Assembly: GCA_009741485.1 (NCBI GenBank)
Contig: CM019236.1
Span: forward strand, 59,004,855 to 59,068,854
Source of the DNA: Malurus cyaneus samueli
Lineage: Eukaryota > Chordata > Aves > Passeriformes > Maluridae
DNA length: 64,000 nt
Direction: 5' to 3'
Shown in pieces: positions 38,401 through 48,289 of the stretch. Position numbers and translations under genes: made by a program. Position 1 is the stretch's first letter. Each line of letters begins with the position of its first letter. A model generated the notes under the pieces. It was not told where the DNA came from, searched no databases, and saw nothing but the letters and a program-made list of their open reading frames with translations.

Positions 38401-41400
38401 GTAACAGTCCCACAATAAGTAATAGAAACATGAACAGTCAAACTGATTAACTTTGCATTCGTTGCTCCTGCTCTAATTTCATCTTCAGGTAACTAGATTT
38501 CTAAAAGGAAAGCAAAGTAAATCTTACTTCTTATCAAGAAGTAAAGAATCTAGTTCCTTCCCTGCAGCTATCACCCATTTCTAGAACATTATTCTCTTAT
38601 AAACCAGTGTCTTGGTCTTTACATAATTTTTATACCAGTGTTTGCTAGTTGCTAGAGTGTGTTTTTAAATTACAATTTTTATTATCACAGGAATCGGCAT
38701 AAGTGATATTTTAAGTAGTACTCTTTAATTTCTTCCTCATATGAAAAATCTTGAATATTTTTCTTTTCTGAGGGAAAACTGATTAGTCTAGGAGAAGAAA
38801 TTAATCTAGTTCCATCCTTAGGAAAATCACATCAAAGAGGCATGACTGATTATTCTTTTCATACTGTATTTCACAGTCTACTTTAGAATTATTTTTAGGA
38901 GTTAAATTTCAACAATTAAAAGCTGTCTTCGGTGTCTCTGTATTTGCACATTACATAGTTGGAAATACAAAGGTTTGTCTGAAGTAGATTTTTGTCTTTT
39001 AAATCGTAGGTTTCACCAATTTCATTAAGGTAAAAGTAGAAAAACTACTATGGCACACACAGATGCAACCTTCTCTGATTATTTGATTTTTAAAGAAATT
39101 GTAGTTTCCCACTGACAGTCATGAAACCAATGGATTTTGGTAGCTTTTTGCCAAAGTAGTTCTTATACAATAATTATGCAATCAGAAACAAAATAAGGTT
39201 ATCTTTTAATTCCAGGACTTAAAAGAAACTGAAAGCAATTTTTGTACTCTACAAATTGAAACTTCAAAGGGAACTATCCAGAATGTAGTATCAGGCTTCA
39301 GAGACAGGCATTTGACACTTTGCATAGATCCAACAAAATTAATTATTGTGTTTCAATTTCGATAGAAGAGCATTTGCGTACTATTCAAAAGAAGGATGTT
39401 ACTAAATTCACCTGTGCAAGAGAACAATGAAAGGCTCATTTCCATTCATAACTCTGCATTAAAGGCTTTTCTCCAGCTTAAACGTCACTGCAGACAGTAC
39501 AACTCTATTTTGTTTAATTTTCTCAATCTCATACTTGGTAAATCACTTAGTTCACCATATTCCAATCCAAACATGAACTGCAAGTATCATATACGAAAGG
39601 TGGAAAAAAATTTTAATGCTTAGCCAGTCCATATTCCTTCTTTCAAAAGTTCATTGTTAAAGAAGGCAAAAGAAATGCAGGAAAACAATCACTCACCATA
39701 ATACTTTTTAAAAGAGGTCAAAGTTGTAAACAAGTGTTTACTTTGCCTGTATTGTGCTTTCACATTTTACCCCAGGGAATGGTAACATACCACTATTAAA
39801 AAAATTATTCTTTCTTCAGTAGTTGGAAAAGTTATTATCTGTATGGCTTTAAGTGAAGAAAGAACAGTGACTTTTTAAGTCTTTGGAAATTACTAAGAAG
39901 TCATGGGTTTTTTTTCACCAAGAACATTCAAAACATAAAACAACCATTGAGTTTACTTGCAAATACAATATATACTGCAATATATACTGTTAAAATATAC
40001 ATCAAGATCTAATTAATATAAGAAACATGATGTAGGACTCATTTAATAAGGAAACAGGAAAACACCTCTCTTCTTGAATTTTCCTCATATACCTCAAATA
40101 TAGTTACCTATATACAAACATTTAAATACTAATTCATGAGTTAGTTTCTTACTAATTAGCACTTACCTATTTCTTCCTCATATTACCCTTGTACATTTTA
40201 AGTAGCCTTCAGTCACAGATTGAGGTTTCTCTCCAACACACAATCCGGTAGTTTGCTCTCCAGTTCTAACTAAAGGAAACAGTGATATGAAGCAGTGACA
40301 ACAAAATCCCATGTATTAAATTGATAATTAGGTTTGTTTGCTTGCTTTTGGTTTGTTTCTTCTTTGAGGGATGGGGGGATTTGGAGAGTATTAGAGTTGA
40401 ATCAAAATTCCTTGACACAACCTTTTCACTCTAGTTATGCTGAAAACCTTGTGTCACCTTATGATCAGGAACTTGTGACTTGAGCTGCCCTTATTTATGT
40501 GTCACAGTAAGGAAATGATTAGCATTCATGATGTCACTGCTTGAATTTTCAGTAGCAGTCCGGAATAAAAGTATACCCACATTTTCCAGATTCACCATAA
40601 CTTACTGTGTATGTGTATTGCCACCTAGAGTGTTAAAGTTATAATGTGGGCTTGGGAATAATAGGCCAGCCCAGGTATACCAGTTATTATGAAATGTTTC
40701 TTTGAGCCAAAGTGTTGCTGTAGAAAGCAGTGAGTCTGCAGTCTAACCTCTCTTATCACAGTCATCAGATGCTTCCACAAAATACAGGAATTTCCCCAAA
40801 TGAATCTACTGTTTTGGTTAGAACATGCTGACAAATGCTGGACATTATCCAGCATTATCTTTGGCTTCACCTGGTAAAATACACAAAGGACCCTGTAGAT
40901 TTTCCAAGCACCTATATACGTGTGCTTTTTAAACATCCCTAGATTCTTGGCCAACAGGAAAAAATATCAACAAGTAACTGTCAAAACAGTTACGCTTGTG
41001 ACACTGAATTTTCCTTTTAGAGAGAAATATTTTAGGGAATAGCAAACTCCCAACTAGCTAGAGAAAATACAGGTTTTTTTCCTCTGAAAAGTAAAACCGT
41101 ATCAAATTAAAATCATCAGTCAATATGTAGCTACTAAGTCCTGCTACATCAGGACTTGTGATGACATTTTAAAAGAACATTTTTGTCTCACTGGATATTA
41201 ATGCATATGCAAATTAAATAATGCAAATTAAAACATCTTAAGCTTACATATATATATAACCATTTCATATACGATTTGAAAGGTCTCTAGAAAAATGCAG
41301 TCAAAAGCCAAGACCAGCAATTCGGCAGTTCACTGTTACCAAGACACCAGACACTAAGAAATGCAATTTCTTCTCATACCTTTTGCCAGCTCTAATGTGA

Positions 41401-42484
41401 AGTTTATGTAATCTATTATTACTCCCCCCACCTGGCCCAGCTTTTGTATAACCCAGATCCTCAAGAGTAATTTCAAGTAGTTTTCCAATCCTTTTAAATG
41501 CACCTCTATTTGCAAGGAGATGAATGGAAAAAACGAATCAGCTCAGGAAATGCTCTAAAAGTAGCCATAAAATTCCAGCCCATAACAGAGTCCACAAGTG
41601 GAACAAACTAAGAGGAAAGTGCTTGCCTACAGCACAATTTCAAATGAAGTAAACATATGGTTTACAACATACTGCAATCTTAATTTGTTTTAAAGGGCTT
41701 ATTTATCTTGTTAGGGGATATATCAAACATGTATTTCAAAGACAATAATAAAACATCTCCTGTTCCACGAATGACAGATTTTAACAGTAAAATGCAGTCT
41801 ATTGCTAGGACATATCTACTTTGTGTGAAACACCAAGATTTTAAATGAGGAAAGCATGTTGCAAAGATACTAGCTAATAATGCAAAACACTGGATCCCAA
41901 GAACACTGGATGGTATGAAGTATTATAAAACTCACAAATACAGGACCGCATGTATTATCCAGGGTTAAAAATCCCTAGATCATACAACCAATCGAAACAC
42001 CACAACAAATTAACAGATCTATTTTTTACCCTAATTTATTTGGGTTATGATAAACATGAAATAGCAGTTTTATGGTCTTCTTGCCAGAAAAGGAGTTCAT
42101 TGTTAAAAAAAATTCCAAGTACCTCCTCAGACAAATTGATGTATTTGGACTTAAACAAAAATGTCAAAAATGTCCAAGAAAAATACCTGTCTTCCAAATA
42201 CATATCCAGATCTGACAGAAGGTAGGATACTCAAACAAGCACATGATTTGCTTGAGTCACTAAGCCACCTCCTTTCTTCAGTAAGTATTCAGAGATCTTA
42301 ACAAGCTAAATGAATAAGTAACCAATACTTATGAAGCAAAAATACTAGAGAAAGTTTCCAAACATTTACCAAAAAAGCTGAAAAGCTATTTTAAGCAAAA
42401 AGATCTAATAAATCAAGTTATAGAAGCAACAATCTTATGAAATAAAGTCCACATCTTCACACAGTAATAATGCCAAAATTTTCA

Positions 42485-43638
42485 GATACACACAGGTGAA
42501 ACTTTATTGTCCTTTAGCAAACACATTGTTAGAAAAAAATAAAATTCAAAAGTTGCCTTTTTCCATAATGATTACAGAAAAAATACGTTATCTATCCTTA
42601 TGACAAATCATATTTGCAAAACGTAACAGTCTTCCCATACAACCTCAAACTATTATTAAAGACACATATTTCTAATTGTCCTTCAAATTGTAAATAAATT
42701 GCAAATCACAAACATTAAGTTCATACTTCACAGCAAAAGAACATTATTTGAATGAACTTCTGAAAAAACTTTCTGCAAGATTCACAGTCTGCAAAAACTA
42801 CACCTCATTCAGTAAAGTTTGAAAAAGTGTGTGTAGTCATTTTATATTGCACTACCTTTTCTTGACACATCTGCCCAAACCTGTCGTTTAGATGATACCA
42901 ACTGGTTCACAGCAAACGTCACAAAGACTAAGAATAGCAGTAACTTTAGAATGAACCATTCTACTGGGTGCCCACTGCTGTGCACAATGTGAAAAAGAAA
43001 AGGCGAAAAACCTTTTTCACCATGAGAATGTGAAAACCTTTCAGAACAGTGGCAGGTATCAGAATAAAGTATCCCCTTTTTGTTCCCCTTTTCTGTCACA
43101 CCTGGCTTTTGGTTTCCATAGAAAAGGGAATGTTTTGTCTCATTTTGATAGACTCCTATTTTTTGGTTTAGCTATTATACAGAAAAAAACATTAAAAATC
43201 ACTACAGTTTGTGTGCTTTATGATAAATTCACATGTTTAATATTTGACTTTCAGGTACCATTCTCTTTTTTTTTTTTGTTCAGGACAGACAAATTGATGT
43301 TCCATTTCCTTACAACATGTAATATATCCACCTGATTCTTTTAACCGCACCCCAGAGTTCTAATTATCTGCATTCTTCTTTTAGTCTGCCTCCACGTTTT
43401 CAGGTATTCTTGTTAAACATCACACAGCTTCCTCCATACTGCACGCGTTCAGACAGCTTACTAGTAAGTACCCAAAACTGATTTTCCCATCTACTTAGGC
43501 AACTCAGACTTGCTTTTAAAGACTGCCACAATAGCTTCTCCAAGATGGCATAAGCATGCTTATTCACCTACAGAACAAAACCTGAATCCCAATAGAAACA
43601 AGTTTCCTGGGAACAGATGCACCGCTATGAAACAATGA
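42485..43638 (-). other. C9orf40: Probable C9orf40 3' UTR
   Basis: Downstream of the C9orf40 stop. A canonical AATAAA poly(A) signal lies on the minus strand at 42508-42503, giving a 3' UTR of about 1.15 kb. An 85-codon ORF at 43099-42842 with one hydrophobic segment lies inside and is taken as chance. The end point is inferred from the signal alone. Confidence 0.5.
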
Positions 43639-43797
43639 TCAGGTTTCCATTTCGGTCTCTGTAGTATCAGTCCTTGCAGCAGTTTTAGCATTCGATGAAG
43701 TATCTTCATCTGGGTTCTGAATATCAGACAAATCAATAGCAGGCAGTGGTGCTCTCCAGTACAGGAATGAATTATACTGACAGAATTCTTCTTCTTG
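43639..43797 (-). CDS. C9orf40: C9orf40 exon 2 (terminal)
   Basis: The acceptor TTTCAAAG sits at 43799-43798 and the stop TGA at 43641-43639. It encodes 52 residues with the conserved EEF.QYN.F.YWR.PLP.IDL.DI core and a Thr/Glu-rich end. The frame is intact within the exon. Confidence 0.9.
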   Translation of the reverse strand, partial: QEEEFCQYNSFLYWRAPLPAIDLSDIQNPDEDTSSNAKTAARTDTTETEMET

Positions 43798-46700
43798 CTT
43801 TGAAAAGATATGAATAAACAAAAAGTTAACATGACATCAATGTGTATCTCAGCAACAGAATATTATAAATAAAATAAAATAAAAATATAAATAAAACTTT
43901 CTAGATGGAGAAACTCAAACAAGGAAGTTACTCAGCTGTACAATATTAAAATTATTTTAATTTTACAATTTTTAACTAGATCATAATTTACTTTAGCCTT
44001 TTTTAATATTCTTGCAAAGAATTATGTAGCAACCTCAGGGATATCATTCCATAATTCCATCAATTTCTTCAAATTACAACTTTTGCACAGAAAAAGTGTA
44101 AAACTTGTGTAATTATTGGACTTTGTATACAAAAACTGGTCACCGGTTTTTATTCTCATTGCAGTATAGAAGTTTCATGCACATTTAGAAACTGGTATTC
44201 AGAAGAATGTATTTAGCTACTTTACATCAACTAAGAGAGATGTTATTTGCAGGATAAATAAAGCATTTTGTAGTGTTTAAACCATATTCTGCTTCCACTT
44301 TTCTGTATCCAAATTTTGTATTCAGGAGAGGAAACCTTAAGAATCACAGAATATTCTGAGTTGGAAGGGACCCACAAGGATCCTTAAGTCAAACTCTTAC
44401 GTGAATGGCCCATATGGGGATCAAACCCACAACCCTGTCATGAGCACCATGCTCCAACCAACTGAGCTAACTGGACAGTATCACAAAGAAACTTGGAGAA
44501 ACATGTACTCATCTACTCACATCACAATTTTGTCAATTTTTTTTTGTCTATGAGAAAACATACTGCCTGTTTAGAACCATGTCACAATTATGAACAGTGA
44601 CCAATCTGTGCTTGTGTGCTTGTTTCTACGGACACAATACACTTAGGAAGAGGAATTCTCAAGTCATCCCTTAGGCCCTGAGCATGTATTTTCTTGTGGT
44701 ACATAAGAACAGGGAATGCTGCCACAAACCTAAAATAACAATGGTTATTCATTTCTAAATAATAGTCTGAGAGTACATGAACACATACTCTTAATTTTCA
44801 GTTCAGACTACATGCATAATTAGTCTCAAAGATCTCAAGTCTACAGATCAGCAATAGTTCAGTGTATTGGTAGCTCCCAGATTCAGTGTGAAAATGAAAA
44901 ACTAACATCAAGTACAAAAGACAGGCACAAACACTAAACATTCACACCTAAAATGGAAAATAAAATGCCAAATATTCACCTTCACCAAGTATGCATCAAC
45001 ATAGGTTTCAAGTAGAAGTTCTATTAAGGTAGGCAACACATAGCAAGCACAGAGACACAAAACCTCAGTTTCTATAGAGTAAGTTGCTTAATATAAAGGA
45101 GTTAGTTTTCCAACTCTAGTTGCAAAAATCAAGTGCTTGTAAATTAAACTAAAATAATATTTCTTCTCTGGCTAACTGTAATATAATGATTTTAACTTGA
45201 ACAAAACTACAGTAAAATTAACAATATCTCAATCGTACTTATAGTGTAAGGAAATACACGATACACAAATAGCAAAGAATAATACCAACCTAAGTGCTGC
45301 ATTTTGAGAAAGATATAAAAATCAACATCAGAAATATTATTATAAAAAAATTTAAATATGACAGAAAACACAAAAACTGGAAGAAATACCTCTAGTCCGA
45401 GGTATTAAGCAAACTTTATTTTAAAATCAAAACACTTTTTACACCAAACTGTACTTAGAGAAACACCCCATCAAAAATACACTCCTAGAAAAGTATATTA
45501 TATGGAGAACTAATCTTTACTGTGTGGAAATTCAAGGGACTTGTGGTCTTTCTATCACTACTAAAGATTACAAAATTATGCCAAATAACATCAGGAGTAA
45601 GTAAAAAATTCAGCATTATACTTGTGATGGGAGTTAAACTGTTCTGTAGAGGTTTGTTCAATTTAATTACTATGCTTATGAACACACGTGTTCTCTATTC
45701 AAAAAGGAGAGGCTTGTGTTTAAAATGACTGTAAAATATTCATAGGACATAGAATTTTTTCCTGAATTTCTTTTTGCCTTAATTTTACCAGCCATCATCA
45801 ATAAAACCCATTAACCAATCAACCAAGAAAACACAAAAAAGCAGAGCTTGAAAAAGAAAAGTCACTATTTTCTTCACAGATAACAGATGGGTGTTATACT
45901 ATAAAAGGCCTCAAGTTCTCAAAATCAAGTCTTCAACTGCAGTTCGAAGCCCCACTAACCTGATCAGACTTTCTCCCTCTTCCGTATCACTGAATCTAAC
46001 ACTTTGGTCTTATTCAAAAGGTCGAAGGCGGAGGAAAAGTGAGTTGTGACATGCAAACTTCTAGATAGGTGGGAAATTTGATCTACATTTTTCTGGTTGT
46101 TTTTTTCTTTTCTAGTGGTTCTCTTTTTGTTTTGTTGGGAGTTTGGGTTTTTTTTGTTTGTTTGTTTGTGTCTTATTTTTCTGTTGTTGTTGTTATTAAA
46201 ATTTTCTTAGTACCAAATTTTGTTTTCTGAACTACTATGCAAAATGTAGTCATGGTCAGGAAGAAGAACGTACTATGTTCAAAATTAACCAGAAAAGTTG
46301 TTTCAACGTACTCTGATCATTTCAACACTGACACCCTTACTTTGACCACCGCCTCCGCTAAACGTTTTCTTTAAAAATCTGGCATTACTATTAAATGTCA
46401 AAACACGAAGCTCAGGATGCTGCCGCTGTATTGAGCCTATCCTCACCAACACACAACAGAGGCGCCACCAGAATAACCTCTGCAAGCTTCCACCGCGCTG
46501 CTGGATAAGGATAAAACTGAGCAGCCTCAGTAAGGTGGACACGCGGCTCCCCATCCATTTCACGGCGCACAGCGCGGGAGTGAACGGAAAAAAGCTGGAT
46601 GTTACTTCTCTTGCTTCGAAGAAGACAAAAGGAAAGGGAGCTTTATTAAGAGGCCCGCGGCCAGAAAGCGCAGATGGGGCTGGGCGGCACAGATCGCAGC

Positions 46701-47134
46701 GTCGTGCCCGCCGAAGCCCGCCAGCACCCCGGCGGACCCACGTCTGGCAAGACACGCTCCAGCCGCTAGCGGCACCCCCCGCCACTTCCCTCCCCGGAGA
46801 CGAGCGACCCGGGCCGTCCATTACCCTCGGCGGCGGCGGCGGCCCCCTGACCCGGCCGCCGGCGCATCCTCTGCCACGGCGCGTCCTGGGGCTCCCGCGT
46901 CCCGCCGCGCCGCGCCGCCCGGCACCCCTCGTCCCCCGGCCTGCTTCGCGGGGGCGCCGGGCCCGGGCGCTCCTCGGCGGCGCCTCCGCCTCCTCGAGCG
47001 GCGCTTGGGCGGGCGGGCCCTCACCCCCGGCTTGCCCGGGAACGGCGCTCGCCCGCGCGCGGGCAGCGGCGGCTCGCGCAGGAGCCGCTTCACGGGCACG
47101 TGACCATTAAGGGCTCCGCGCGCCGCTTGGCCAT
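43639..47134 (-). CDS. C9orf40: C9orf40 homologue (two exons, frameshifted)
   Basis: Exon 1 (47134-46825) begins MAKRRAEP..VTCP-(W)KRLL, like the MAKRRAAEPVTFHVPWKRLL start of human C9orf40, followed by an Arg/Pro/Gly-rich stretch. Exon 2 (43797-43639) encodes QEEEFCQYNSFLYWRAPLPA and IDLSDIQ, then an acidic tail ending ETEMET and a stop, matching the EEFWQYNTFQYWRNPLPPIDLADI tail of the human protein. The protein is small, nuclear-looking and without known function. The position between CARNMT1 and TRPM6, same strand, matches the human gene order. Exon 1 has a one-base deletion at the Trp codon (TGA for TGG at 47092-47090). Even after allowing for that, the donor phase does not join exon 2 in frame, so at least one more indel is likely in the very G+C-rich exon 1. 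Confidence 0.88.
43798..46824 (-). other. C9orf40: C9orf40 intron
   Basis: Single intron of about 3 kb, donor GTAATG and acceptor CAAAG. It contains the SINE at 44341-44476 and GTTT-repeat text near 46160; otherwise AT-rich and unremarkable. Confidence 0.75.
44341..44476 (-). mobile_element. tRNA-Ile/CR1 composite SINE (TguSINE1-like)
   Basis: On the minus strand the element starts GTCCAGTTAGCTCAGTTGG and runs through a tRNA-Ile-like head, with Pol III A box TAGCTCAGTTGG at 44469-44458 and B box GGTTTGATCCC at 44427-44417. It then passes into a tail ending TTCTGTGATTC, like the 3' end of CR1. The anticodon stem is altered, so it is not a working tRNA gene. This tRNA-Ile plus CR1 tail structure is the one I know from TguSINE1 of zebra finch; the family name is from memory. 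It sits in the C9orf40 intron. Confidence 0.85.
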
Positions 47135-47290
47135 GAGGGGCCGCGCGCCGGCGGCTCGCCGAGCTCCTTCTCGTCGCCGGCGCATGCCGATCCCACACGC
47201 GCTGCAGGGCGCATGCGCGTCACGCTCAGCACCCCCGGCTGGGGGCGCGGGCCACCGCCGCGCTTGCCTGACGGGAAGAGGCCCGAGCAG
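46640..47290 (-). promoter_or_regulatory. C9orf40: CpG island over C9orf40 promoter and first exon
   Basis: CpG density is very high from about 46.64 to 47.29 kb, covering the conserved ATG at 47134 and about 150 bases upstream. CpG-island promoters over first exons are typical of broadly expressed genes. The minisatellite starts where the island ends, so the core promoter is squeezed between the ATG and the repeat array. No TATA box was seen. Confidence 0.7.
46825..47134 (-). CDS. C9orf40: C9orf40 exon 1
   Basis: The start ATG at 47134-47132 is chosen because MAKRRA is the conserved N-terminus. The literal frame stops after 14 codons at 47090. The other frame continues KRLLREPPLPARGRAPFPG and then an Arg-rich run to the donor GG/GTAATG at 46825/46824. 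The exon is extremely G+C-rich with runs of CCG and CGG. It is 310 bases long; joining exon 2 in its conserved frame needs a multiple of three. Confidence 0.82.
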
Positions 47291-48233
47291 GGAAACCCTC
47301 ACCCGGGAATGAAGGAATGGCGGGAAACCGAGCAGGGAAACCCTCACGGGGAATTGAAGGAATGGCGGGAAGAGCCCGAGCAGGGAAACCCTCACCCGGG
47401 AATGAAGGACTGAGCGGAAAGAGCCCGAGCAGGAAACCCTCACCCGGAATGAAGAATGGCGGGAAGAGCCCGACAAGGGAAAACCCTCACCCGGATGAAG
47501 AATGAACGGGAAGGCGGGGCAGGGAAACCCTCAGCCCGGGAAGAAGAACGATGGCGGAAGAGCCAGCAGGGAAACCTCTCCCCGGGAATGAAGATCGGCG
47601 GAAGAGCCCGAGCAGGAACTCACCGGGAATAAGAACGGAAGCGGAAGACCGAGCAGGGAAACCTCAAGAGGAATGCGAAGCTAGCAGAACTCGATGAAGG
47701 ATGAGCGGGGAGAATAAAAAATGCCCGAGTCGACGACATACGGGATCACGGCATCACACACCGAGCCAGGCGATGAAAGAGAATGGCGGAGAGTGCACAA
47801 GGAGCCCGAGCAGGGAAAACTCGCCCGGGAATGAAGAATGGCGGGAAGAGCCCGAGCAGGGAAACACCTCCCCGGGAATGAGAAAATGGCGGGAAGAGCC
47901 CGAGCAGGGAAACCCTCGCCCGGGAATATGAAGGAAATGGCGGGAAGAGCCGAGCAGGGAAACCCTCACCGGGAATGAAGGAATGGCGGGAAGAGCCCGA
48001 GCAGGGAAACCCTCGCCCGGGAATGAAAGAATGGCGGAAGAGCCCGAGCAGGGAACCCTCCCCCGGAATGAAGGAAGGCGGGAGAGCCCGACAGGAAAAC
48101 CCCACCCGGAATGAGGAATGGGAAGAGCCGAGCGAGGGAAACCCTCACCGGGAAATGAGGAATGGCGGGAAGAGCCCGAGCAGGGAAACCCTCACCCGGA
48201 ATGAAGGATGAGCGGGAAGAGCCCGAGCAGGCG
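47271..48233. repeat. GC-rich 48-bp minisatellite, about 20 units
   Basis: A tandem array with a unit of about 48 bases; the most regular part of the unit is GCCCGAGCAGGGAAACCC followed by a GAATGAAGGAATGGCGGGAA-like half. Edges are sharp against the C9orf40 CpG island and the CARNMT1 3' end. Many units lack one or two bases, mostly from G, C or A runs, and 47640-47820 is more scrambled. The long ORFs crossing it on both strands are products of the repeat and not genes. Interspersed stops and frame changes show no coding constraint. Confidence 0.93.
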
Positions 48234-48289
48234 AAGTCCCACTCCCCAGTAAAGGACACAGCCAAACACGCAAGACATCAAGCCATACA

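Larger units (their letters stand above)
33181..42484. other. Intergenic stretch between TRPM6 and C9orf40
   Basis: AT-rich. Holds CR1 pieces at 37193-37540 (minus) and 37955-38400 (plus) and two octamer motifs at 41207-41228. ORFs at 33700-34245 (+, 181 codons, hydrophobic and T-rich), 36586-36966 (+) and 40954-40625 (-) have no recognisable content, conserved start or neighbouring exons. No gene was identified. Confidence 0.55.

Noticed and set aside
42842..43099. 85-codon minus ORF with one hydrophobic segment
   Set aside because: Lies in the presumed C9orf40 3' UTR, without recognisable homology or a start context that stands out.
44417..44476. tRNA-Ile gene on the minus strand
   Set aside because: A and B boxes are present, but the anticodon arm is changed, the acceptor stem is broken and a CR1-type tail follows, so it is a SINE head and not a tRNA gene.
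46303..47110. 172- and 191-codon ORFs overlapping C9orf40 exon 1
   Set aside because: Shadow frames of a very G+C-rich first exon and promoter; the conserved MAKRRA frame is the real one.
47701..48265. Several 70-120-codon ORFs on both strands in the minisatellite region
   Set aside because: They follow the 48-bp tandem unit, exist in several frames and on both strands, and have no conserved content.
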